From Neisseria arctica (GTDB lineage Bacteria; Pseudomonadota; Gammaproteobacteria; Burkholderiales; Neisseriaceae), in assembly GCF_022870905.1 (NCBI RefSeq), contig NZ_CP091510.1, forward strand, positions 310,001 to 374,000: a stretch of 64,000 bases of DNA, read 5' to 3'. Numbering within the stretch: position 1 is the first letter of the stretch; the number at the start of each line of letters is the position of its first letter. The position numbers and the translations under genes are program-made. The notes below the pieces were generated by a model. It made no database searches, was not told the origin of the DNA, and worked only from the letters and a program-made list of their open reading frames with translations. This document shows, piece by piece, positions 1-6,433 of this stretch.

Positions 1-1
1 T

Positions 2-241
2 AATCCGAACGGCTATCCGGCCGATTTTGCTACCGTACTTACAGCGGTGGCGGCTTTGGCAATGGTCTTTTTGGGCTATTTGTTTTGCCGTTTTTCACTG
101 ATGAGACGTCAAAAGGAAAGCGAACGTTTGGCCTTGTTGCAGCATGAGAATATCCGCCCCGTATTGCAGCCGGCTGCCGATGCGCCGCACTTAATCGATA
201 TCGCTATCCAGCCACGGAAAGGGAGCGGCTTATGCCGTTAA
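2..241 (+). CDS. C-terminal fragment of an unknown membrane-anchored protein (5' end outside window)
   Basis: The reading frame is open from the window edge and stops at 241, giving the last 79 residues of a protein whose start is not visible. One hydrophobic segment (about residues 11-32 of the fragment) is followed by an Arg/Lys-rich stretch, so the tail is probably cytoplasmic after a single membrane pass. Composition is ordinary for this genome, in contrast to the AT-rich DNA that begins a few bases after the stop. The last residues (QPRKGSGLCR) may not be the original C-terminus, because the stop lies exactly where composition changes. I do not recognise the family. Confidence 0.45.
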   Translation, partial: NPNGYPADFATVLTAVAALAMVFLGYLFCRFSLMRRQKESERLALLQHENIRPVLQPAADAPHLIDIAIQPRKGSGLCR

Positions 242-245
242 ACTG

Positions 246-706
246 AGCATAGAAAGTGAGATTCTTGATTTGGTCGAATTTGATTTAGAGAGTAAATATA
301 GTGAGAGTGTTGATTGTATTTTTGTTTTTTGTCAGAGTGAAAGTTAAATTGATGAATTGGAAATAAAGATTCCAAAAGAAAAAATTATTGCTTTTAAATT
401 AGATGATTAATCAATACCGCAATGTGCTGAAATAATAAATACTATGCTGGAGTTAATTTTAGAGCAAGGAATAATTAATGTGGATTTTGCAGATATTAGT
501 AGTATGTTTTTAGGCAGAAAGTGGATCAAATATTACCGTTTTTCTATTAAAAAAGATTGGATTTTAATTTTCCTAATGATGCTTGGTTAAAGTCCAACAA
601 AGAAATTATTCTAGTTAATTTTTCTTCAGCTAATGATTTAGAATTTCCATATGGATCTGATATAGTTATGGAGTATATTGAAGAGCGTTTAGGGGTGAAA
701 CACTAA
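246..706 (+). pseudogene. Decayed FtsZ/tubulin-like gene, 5'-truncated
   Basis: Reading from 246 gives about 100 codons interrupted by TAA at 345 and TAA at 408. After a frame change near 545-560 the reading continues from 560 to a stop at 704-706. The stretch ending in GIINVDFADISSMF matches the FtsZ core segment usually written GLINVDFADV+TVM, with an appropriate helix before it (CAEIINTMLELI). The second frame contains EIILVNFSSANDLEF and a following helix, like the FtsZ C-terminal-domain strand (GVLVNI...DL). The N-terminal GTP-binding half with the GGGTGTG loop is absent. It directly precedes the PP2C gene in equally AT-rich DNA, so it was probably the first gene of that operon. The assignment comes from reading motifs by eye; no alignment was run. 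Confidence 0.6.
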
Positions 707-822
707 ATATAGGTTTAGGGAGGTCCATAAGCGTGAATAGAGACTTAGGCGAAGAGGTTATTATTAGTATTTTTGCTTATTAAGCTATTTAATATGACCT
801 ATTTTAATAAAATTGTGTATAT

Positions 823-1569
823 ATGTATAGTATTACCTTTACCCAAATGGCGTGTCCTAATAGACGAAATCAAGATGCCTTATTTAATGGCGTTGAAACA
901 TATCAATTTAAAAATAAAAAAGTTGAAGATTTTCAATTAAATCAAGATGGTTTTATTTTAGGAGTAATGGATGGTGTTTCAAGCAGCCCACAAGGGTACT
1001 TGGCAAGTTATTTCTGGGCAGAGCAATTAAAAACAAGTCAAGAATTATCAAAATCATGGCTAAAAGAGACACACTCACAATTTTGTGATCTCTTTGTTCG
1101 GTCAGCTTATGGAGCAAGTACAACATTTGTTGCTTGTCAGGTTTTTTCTTCAGGAAAAACAGTGATTTTAAATGTTGGAGATAGCCGAGCGTATAAAATT
1201 ACTGAAGCAGGATACTGGCAACAATTAAGTTATGATCATATTTTATTAAACGAATTAGTTGAGTCTGAAAATTGTGAATCGAAAGACTATGCTGGTATGT
1301 ATTATGGTTTAACAGATTGTTTAATCGCTGATTATGCTGAAAATGATTTTAATATATTTCAAACCGAGACAGTTCTAAAATCAGGGGAAACCTTATTACT
1401 GTGTTCTGATGGGTTAACAAATTATATTTCAGCCGAAAAGCGAGAAGCGATTTGGAGGAAGTATTCAACACATACTGAGCGGTTATTTGCATTGAAATGT
1501 GAAGTTAAGAGAGAGGCGTTTAGAGATGATTTCTCTGTTGTAACCTGTCAAAAGCTAGATGAATGTTGA
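823..1569 (+). CDS. PP2C-family serine/threonine protein phosphatase
   Basis: A 248-residue stand-alone PP2C phosphatase. The metal-binding and core motifs appear in order: RNQDALF near residue 15, GVMDGVSSS near 50, GASTTFVA near 95, NVGDSRAY near 125, LCSDGLTNYI near 195 and RDDFSVV near 237. The four acidic positions expected to bind Mn/Mg are present. There is no signal peptide or membrane segment, so it should act in the cytoplasm on phosphoSer/Thr. No partner kinase is visible in the window. No good ribosome binding site precedes the ATG. The gene is AT-rich like its neighbours and ends 20 bases before the start of the next gene, consistent with one operon. Its target is unknown; the decayed FtsZ-like protein or the downstream protein are candidates. 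Confidence 0.85.
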   Translation: MYSITFTQMACPNRRNQDALFNGVETYQFKNKKVEDFQLNQDGFILGVMDGVSSSPQGYLASYFWAEQLKTSQELSKSWLKETHSQFCDLFVRSAYGASTTFVACQVFSSGKTVILNVGDSRAYKITEAGYWQQLSYDHILLNELVESENCESKDYAGMYYGLTDCLIADYAENDFNIFQTETVLKSGETLLLCSDGLTNYISAEKREAIWRKYSTHTERLFALKCEVKREAFRDDFSVVTCQKLDEC

Positions 1570-1588
1570 AATAATTTTAAGGAGTAAA

Positions 1589-2326
1589 ATGGAGTCTTTA
1601 AATCAAGAACTTGCGAAAGAGTACCTTAGAATTTTAAAAGAATTTGAAAGTGAAAATACAGAATTTTTAAAAAATACTGAAAATTATTTCAGTCAAGTTC
1701 ATTTAGGATTTGTCCCTGATGGATTTAGAAAAGAAAATTTTAATGTCTTGATTCTTGGGCGTGAAACGCGTGGATGGGATGGCTTGGAAGGTGACTATAA
1801 TGAAAAATACATAGAGAATTCGATGGAAAAATCCAAATCATGGTCGGAGAAAATGTATGCAGAAAAAATATTGAATAAAAAAACTGGGAAAGGTTGTTCT
1901 TTTTTTAGATTTTTTAGCAATGTGGCAAAAAATATTGGTAGAGAAAAAGTTCTTTGGGGTAACCTTTATGCTTTCTCATATAAAAAAAGTCATCCGAAAG
2001 AGAGTGAGTACTTTAGGGAAATTGAAGAGGTATCAAAAAAACTCTTAGTTGCGCAAATTAAAGTGTTGCAGCCAAAATTAATTATTATTGCGTGTGGGGT
2101 AGATAAGGTAACAAGAAAAACTCGTGATGAATGCCTCAATGTTCAGTTTTCTGGACTCGCAGTTGATGGGGCGGATTTGCATAAAAGATATTTAGAAAGT
2201 TGTAAGATATTTATAGATGGCTGTGACGAAATAAAAGGCTATCGTATTCAGCATCCTAGTTCAATAAATTATGAAAGTCGAAAAGCAAGAGAATACTTAT
2301 TAACGGCTTTGAAAAATTTTGCCTAG
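1589..2326 (+). CDS. Uracil-DNA-glycosylase-fold-like protein of unknown function
   Basis: 245 residues if started at the ATG at 1589, which has AAGGAG at 1579-1584. A longer reading from 1559 overlaps the PP2C gene and lacks such a site. Residues about 52-63 read NVLILGRETRGW, a hydrophobic strand followed by the position where UDG-family enzymes carry GQDPYH or GEAPG-type loops. Near residue 162 LIIIACG forms another strand, and HPSS at about 222-225 sits where UDGs have HPSP. This layout suggests a divergent UDG-superfamily fold, but the loops are changed, so glycosylase activity cannot be assumed. No membrane segments. Same strand and same AT-rich composition as the phosphatase. Fold assignment is inference; a structure prediction would decide it. 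Confidence 0.6.
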   Translation: MESLNQELAKEYLRILKEFESENTEFLKNTENYFSQVHLGFVPDGFRKENFNVLILGRETRGWDGLEGDYNEKYIENSMEKSKSWSEKMYAEKILNKKTGKGCSFFRFFSNVAKNIGREKVLWGNLYAFSYKKSHPKESEYFREIEEVSKKLLVAQIKVLQPKLIIIACGVDKVTRKTRDECLNVQFSGLAVDGADLHKRYLESCKIFIDGCDEIKGYRIQHPSSINYESRKAREYLLTALKNFA

Positions 2327-2388
2327 CTTGCGCATACATATTGATTAAATCTATACGAATCTTTTTAAGCTGAGCTATGGCAGCTTAA

Positions 2389-2438
2389 CTTTAAACAATT
2401 CAAAGAGAGTTTGATAACTCTCTTTGAATTGTTTAAAG
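2389..2438 (+). terminator. Perfect 23-bp stem with TGAT loop
   Basis: Arms at 2389-2411 and 2416-2438 are exact reverse complements around a 4-base loop. It follows the last island gene by about 60 bases. There is no long T-tract, but the stem itself ends in A/T-rich sequence, so it could terminate in both directions. It contains no uptake sequence, unlike most hairpins in this window. Confidence 0.65.
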
Positions 2439-2497
2439 TGAAAATTTTATATCTAATCTATAACTATTAAAGCATAGCCGGTACTGCTGCTGCCGAT

Positions 2498-2785
2498 GTG
2501 TTGAGCGAGAGTGTAAAACCTTTGACGGCTTTTTCAGACGGCCTCGATATGTTGGCGGCAGGGGAAACGTACGGTAGTGTGTTTGCGGCTTTCGATACGT
2601 TGGCTTCCCGCTCTGCACCGGCACCTGTTAACGGTATCGTCAAAATAGTCGCACACTACAAAGATGCTTTGGGCTTGGATTGTGCAAGTGAAAGCACATT
2701 GGATATTGCCGTTTTGGGCGCGCTTCAAGCGAAACCGGCGAGTATCGGAACTGCTGTTAAACCGCGTAAGAAACTTTTATATTAA
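2498..2785 (+). CDS. Possible remnant of a truncated gene, 95 residues
   Basis: The frame is open from 2471 and could begin at the GTG at 2498. It encodes a soluble, Ala-rich peptide of unrecognised family with no obvious ribosome binding site. Composition is that of the host genome, and an uptake sequence (complement TTCAGACGGCCT, 2533-2544) lies inside the frame and is read as SDGL. Its position immediately downstream of the AT-rich island, together with the stop just before the frame, suggests the 3' part of an older gene that lost its 5' end when the island arrived. It may not be expressed. Confidence 0.3.
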   Translation: MLSESVKPLTAFSDGLDMLAAGETYGSVFAAFDTLASRSAPAPVNGIVKIVAHYKDALGLDCASESTLDIAVLGALQAKPASIGTAVKPRKKLLY

Positions 2786-3010
2786 AAATTTCAGACGGCC
2801 TTTTGAATTGTCGGGCTTTTTGAAACCGGAAATCTGTAACCGATAAGCCAGCCTATGTTGTCTTTGATGGATTTAAAGGTTGGCGGTGTATGTTGCAGAG
2901 TGGGTAACAATAACAATAGTTGGCAAATCGGAAAAGCCTGTTACGGCAAAACAAGCCGGTGCGGCAGGATTCTTAACTTTGCATCTAAACATCACTAGGA
3001 AGTACCTGAA

Positions 3011-3436
3011 ATGATTTCACTGACCACGCTGATTATCGCCGCTGTTTTTACCATAGTTTTGCTACTGGTGAGTTTGGCATTGCCCAACCCGATTACTTGG
3101 CTGATGACCATTGCGATGGGGGCATTACTGTATTTCGTGTTGTGGCCGAAGTATGACGGCCAGCAACAGGCTGCGCAATACGGCGTGAAGATACAAGCCG
3201 CGGTACAAGAGGTAAGACATTGGAACCAAAAGCGTAGCGAAACGGTGGTTGACCGCTATGAAATCATTGCCGTTGCACCTAATCCAAACACCGGTAAAAT
3301 CCAGCAGTTCGTCAGCCCGCCTATGGGGGAAGATCCCGCGCCATATCTGGCCGACAGCGTGCAGGTAACGGTGGATTGGCAAAACCCGAAAGCCTATATT
3401 ATGGATTTATCCTTTCTGCCTTTTAAAGTTGAATAA
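3011..3436 (+). CDS. Small inner-membrane protein, DUF3592-like
   Basis: 141 residues. Two membrane segments (about residues 5-23 and 29-46) are followed by a soluble domain that begins with a polar helix and continues with beta-rich sequence (DRYEIIAVAP, DSVQVTVDW). This resembles the DUF3592 arrangement of membrane helices plus a small beta domain, though I would not insist on the family. It stands alone on the plus strand, closed by an uptake-sequence hairpin at 3460-3488. Function unknown. Confidence 0.7.
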   Translation: MISLTTLIIAAVFTIVLLLVSLALPNPITWLMTIAMGALLYFVLWPKYDGQQQAAQYGVKIQAAVQEVRHWNQKRSETVVDRYEIIAVAPNPNTGKIQQFVSPPMGEDPAPYLADSVQVTVDWQNPKAYIMDLSFLPFKVE

Positions 3437-3459
3437 GCACTATCAACCAGGGTTACTGA

Positions 3460-3488
3460 ATGCCGTCTGAAAGCTTTTCAGGCGGCAT
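3460..3488 (+). terminator. Uptake-sequence inverted repeat
   Basis: ATGCCGTCTGAA faces a nearly exact complement (TTCAGGCGGCAT, one mismatch) across AGCT, 23 bases after the preceding stop codon. Such head-to-head uptake sequences commonly serve as Neisseria terminators. Confidence 0.7.
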
Positions 3489-3551
3489 TTGGTTTGAAAA
3501 AATGTTGATATAATTACGTGTAAATTTTTTCATCATAAATTAAGCGTGAAT

Positions 3552-4781
3552 ATGTCTGAATCTATTAGAAAACATCTTGATTTTCTCCGGTCGGTTTACA
3601 AGGCATTGCAAGAGCAGCGGAGAGAAGCACGGAAAACGGAATTGCATGATGCTTACCGATTTAATCCGTTCCACTTTTTCACTACTAATGAAAACGGTTT
3701 GTCGGCAGTATTGGCTTTTTTATTGGATCCGAAGGAAAGCCATGGCCAAGGCGATTTGCTGTTGAATGCTTTTTTGAAAAGAATGAAGCTGTATTCGTTT
3801 TTAGGCTATGAAAGTGTTGGGGTTTCGTTGGAAAAAACCATAGGAAGCAAGCGGCGGCACGATATTTTTATCGAAGGATTTATCGGTTCGAAGAGTGTTT
3901 GGGCTTTATCGATAGAAAATAAATTACGCGATGCGGCAGATCAGCCACAGCAAATACAAGATTATATTGAGGATTTGAAGAGCAAATCTAAAGATCAGTA
4001 TTGCCTGGTTTATTTGCCTTCTTTGGAGCGCATCCCGTCCGAGCACTCCATTAGTAAAGAAAATTTTGGGTTAGTATCCACGAACGGCCATTTAAAGGTG
4101 TTGGATGCGGGCGGCTTGATAGGTTGGCTTCAAGAGGCACCGATAATCGCACCCAAGATACGCCAGTTTGTTGAGTACTTTATACAATTTTTAAAGGAAG
4201 ATGTAATGGGAGAAACCGTAGATACCAATGAGCTGGTAGAACATATTGTCGGTGATGAGAAAAATCTGGAGTCTGCATTAGAAGTTATTGCGGCGGAGCA
4301 GCAAATCCGCAAGTATTTGTGGCAGCGGCTTTGTGAGCAATTGGGTTGTAAGTGCCGTGAGCGTTATCCGTGTTTGGTAGCGGCAGGGTGGAGTATCGGA
4401 TCGGGATCGGATTTTAAGCCGTATTCAAGATATATGTGGCTTGGGTTTTATCTGAAAAATGATAAGGATGTGGTCGCGGGAGTCGGGATTGAGTTTAGCG
4501 GTACTTATTATCATAGTTGTTGTTATGGTGTTTGGATGAAGCAAGCATATCTAAGTGATGAGGTTTTATCACAAAAAATTGAGGAATTAAGAGTTTCTAC
4601 CAATGGATCAAAAAGCTCGAGTTGGCCTTTTTATGAGTGGCTTAGCGGTGATTTAAAAAACTGGGAACCTTCTACTTGGTTGCGTATTCCATCAGGTCGG
4701 TTGGCAGATGAGTTGTTTGAAAAATGGCAGCCTCTTTTGGATATTTTCGAAGAAATCCGTAAACGGCCTGTCAGCCAATAA
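3552..4781 (+). CDS. PD-(D/E)XK nuclease superfamily protein (PDDEXK_4-like)
   Basis: 409 residues from the ATG at 3552; a GTG two codons upstream is an alternative, and neither has a strong ribosome binding site. The N-terminal motif ENGLSAVLAFLLDP (about 47-60) followed by HGQGDLLLNAFL is characteristic of this nuclease group. The catalytic set looks complete: Asp about 104 in HDIFIEG, and Glu122-x-Lys124 in ALSIENK, followed by a Gln-rich helix (QPQQIQDY). The C-terminal 250 residues are a separate domain of unknown role. It stands alone, without a methylase or helicase beside it, so it does not form a recognisable restriction system here. Members are often found in defence or mobile contexts, which would fit this accessory region; function is unproven. 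Confidence 0.75.
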   Translation: MSESIRKHLDFLRSVYKALQEQRREARKTELHDAYRFNPFHFFTTNENGLSAVLAFLLDPKESHGQGDLLLNAFLKRMKLYSFLGYESVGVSLEKTIGSKRRHDIFIEGFIGSKSVWALSIENKLRDAADQPQQIQDYIEDLKSKSKDQYCLVYLPSLERIPSEHSISKENFGLVSTNGHLKVLDAGGLIGWLQEAPIIAPKIRQFVEYFIQFLKEDVMGETVDTNELVEHIVGDEKNLESALEVIAAEQQIRKYLWQRLCEQLGCKCRERYPCLVAAGWSIGSGSDFKPYSRYMWLGFYLKNDKDVVAGVGIEFSGTYYHSCCYGVWMKQAYLSDEVLSQKIEELRVSTNGSKSSSWPFYEWLSGDLKNWEPSTWLRIPSGRLADELFEKWQPLLDIFEEIRKRPVSQ

Positions 4782-4809
4782 TCATAAATTAGGCAGCACG
4801 AAAATCAGA

Positions 4810-4838
4810 ATGCCGTCTGAAAAATTTTCAGACGGCAT
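4810..4838 (+). terminator. Uptake-sequence inverted repeat
   Basis: ATGCCGTCTGAAAA pairs perfectly with its complement and is followed by a T-run, between the convergent nuclease gene and the minus-strand membrane protein. It could serve both. Confidence 0.8.
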
Positions 4839-4863
4839 TTTTTATTGTCCGGGTATGTATAAC

Positions 4864-5370
4864 TTATATATCGGCGGTGGTTTGAGTAGCCATAGCTGCA
4901 GGCTGTTTGTGTAAGCGGTACCAACCTGCAAGCCGCCAGAGGCACAGCAGGGCAATGAGTGGTTGGCAGAATGCAGTGATGAGGTAACGGGGATTGTTAA
5001 AGGCAATGGTACTGCTGCCGCCTGCGAAATGCAGCAAGGCCCAAAACCATTCCCATAAAGAAGGCAGACTGAATGCCATTACCGCCAATAGGCCTAGGGT
5101 GCGGAAAATACCGATAGGCAGAATAGTACCGCGCAATACTGTGCGGTTAAGTTGCAACAGTACCAGCAGACCGAAGCCGATAATGACGATCATCCCGCCG
5201 TTGGCTACAACCTGTAAGCCGCTGAAAGCAATATCGGGCGATACGGGCAGGCCGTCTTTGGGCAGTTGGGCTTCCGAAAGATTTAAGCTTTGGAGAATGT
5301 TTAGTACGAAGCCGTAAGCCATGTCGGCCAATACGATCCAAACCGGCAGGGAAGTGAATATCCGTTTCAT
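4864..5370 (-). CDS. Unknown four-helix inner-membrane protein
   Basis: 168 residues with about four hydrophobic segments (near residues 8-26, 54-74, 87-107 and 128-148) and short polar loops. No catalytic motif is visible. I do not recognise the family. It is transcribed alone on the minus strand and shares the hairpin at 4810-4838 with the nuclease gene. The start is the ATG at 5370. Confidence 0.65.
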   Translation of the reverse strand: MKRIFTSLPVWIVLADMAYGFVLNILQSLNLSEAQLPKDGLPVSPDIAFSGLQVVANGGMIVIIGFGLLVLLQLNRTVLRGTILPIGIFRTLGLLAVMAFSLPSLWEWFWALLHFAGGSSTIAFNNPRYLITAFCQPLIALLCLWRLAGWYRLHKQPAAMATQTTADI

Positions 5371-5656
5371 AAAGCAAGCGGGCAGTTATAGTGCAAAGCA
5401 TTTAGTGTAGCGGTAAAAGGGTTGGTTGGCTATTGTGTTGTGCAGTTGAAATCAACCTTTGGACGAGTTGCGGTAATGCCGGGTTGTATCGGACGAAGCA
5501 GGTGGGTTTGTCTGTGGATATGGTTGCAGCCAAGTTGTTTGTTATTTGTAGCGGCGTACCTATGAACGGTAAATAATAATCATATGCTACGTTACCTATA
5601 TTTGGATGCGCTGCTCTAAAATAGTATCTGCTAACTGGTTGACACAAATAAAATTA
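5371..5656. other. Intergenic region between divergent genes
   Basis: About 290 bases with no convincing gene. A minus-strand frame at 5402-5647 exists but lacks a ribosome binding site and any recognisable feature. The right end probably carries the promoter of the TetR gene. Confidence 0.5.
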
Positions 5657-5678
5657 AAACGTATGTTTCAATCAAACA
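5657..5678 (+). promoter_or_regulatory. Candidate operator for the TetR regulator (PsrA-like site)
   Basis: AAAC-GTAT-GTTT at 5657-5668 is immediately joined by TGTTT-CAATC-AAACA at 5664-5678, so two overlapping inverted repeats share one GTTT half. The first fits the general form of PsrA-type fatty-acid-sensor sites, AAAC N2-4 GTTT. It lies about 35-50 bases upstream of the regulator start, suggesting autoregulation. A similar site precedes fadL. Confidence 0.45.
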
Positions 5679-5708
5679 GCTGATTTAATTTTTTTGAATG
5701 ATTTGCGT

Positions 5709-6353
5709 ATGAACTCTAACGGAGACTGCCAAACGATCGGGCGTATCCTAAGCGCTGCAGAGTCCCACTTCGCTTTGCACGGATTTTTTGCATCTTCGCT
5801 GCGGCAGATTATGCGGGATGCAAAAGTGAACGTGGCGGCTGCGCATTATCATTTCGGTTCGAAAGAGGCTTTGTTTTTAGCTGTCCTCAACCGCCGTATT
5901 GCTCCGTTTTTGGAAGACTTGCTGACTATGCTGCAAGAAGCCGAAGCACAGCAGCAGGTTTTGACTCCCGAAGATTTGATCGACAGTTTTATCGCGGCTT
6001 GCTTGAAATTAGTGAATGAGCAGGGCGAGTTGGCAGGAACGGCGGCAAAGTTGGTGTCACGGTTGATGTTGGATGAATACAAGATTTTCCGTGAAGAACT
6101 GGCCAAACAGTTTTCGGAAATGGCGGATCGTCTTCATGCTGCTTTCGGACGGGCGTTGCCGCATTTGCCGCCGGAAATGCTGCGTTGGCGTATGCATTTG
6201 GCGCTCAGTACGCTCTTTAATGCTTTCGCAGGCAATGATGTCTTGAAGGCCTTGGCTCCGGCCAGCGTAGTAAGTGCGAAAAATGTCCAGCAGGTGGCGC
6301 ATTATGTACGTCCATTTGTCATTGCAGGCTTGAAAGCGCCTGCCGATAGCTAG
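5709..6353 (+). CDS. TetR-family regulator, probably of fatty-acid oxidation
   Basis: 214 residues from the ATG at 5709; a TTG at 5694 in the same frame is a weaker choice. The N-terminal helix-turn-helix is clear (SSLRQIMRDAKVNVAAAHYHF, about residues 29-49, then GSKEALF), followed by an all-helical ligand-binding domain. It lies 80 bases upstream of fadE on the same strand, and paired AAAC/GTTT sites occur before its own gene and before fadL. By analogy with PsrA and FadR-like TetR proteins it probably represses beta-oxidation genes until long-chain acyl-CoA binds. That role is inference from context. Confidence 0.8.
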   Translation: MNSNGDCQTIGRILSAAESHFALHGFFASSLRQIMRDAKVNVAAAHYHFGSKEALFLAVLNRRIAPFLEDLLTMLQEAEAQQQVLTPEDLIDSFIAACLKLVNEQGELAGTAAKLVSRLMLDEYKIFREELAKQFSEMADRLHAAFGRALPHLPPEMLRWRMHLALSTLFNAFAGNDVLKALAPASVVSAKNVQQVAHYVRPFVIAGLKAPADS

Positions 6354-6398
6354 GTGGTTCGCTGCCAGTAGTTTTGAAGCGGTGTGATAAGGATTTTC

Positions 6399-6413
6399 CC
6401 GGACAATGTCCGG
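6399..6413 (+). promoter_or_regulatory. Short hairpin in the fadE leader
   Basis: CCGGAC-AAT-GTCCGG is a perfect 6-bp stem ending four bases before a very strong Shine-Dalgarno sequence (AAGGAGGAG, 6418-6426). It could influence fadE translation or mark a processing point. No T-tract follows, so it is not a simple terminator. Confidence 0.4.
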
Positions 6414-6433
6414 TAATAAGGAGGAGTAAAAAG

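Noticed and set aside
173..2498. Direct repeat GCTGCCGATG at 173-182 and 2489-2498, flanking the AT-rich island.
   Set aside because: Only 10 bases, and the left copy lies about 60 bases inside the flanking gene rather than at the composition change. It could be chance, so it is not called an attachment or target site.
5402..5647. 81-codon minus-strand frame in the gap before the TetR gene.
   Set aside because: No ribosome binding site, no recognisable domain, and it overlaps the likely promoter region.
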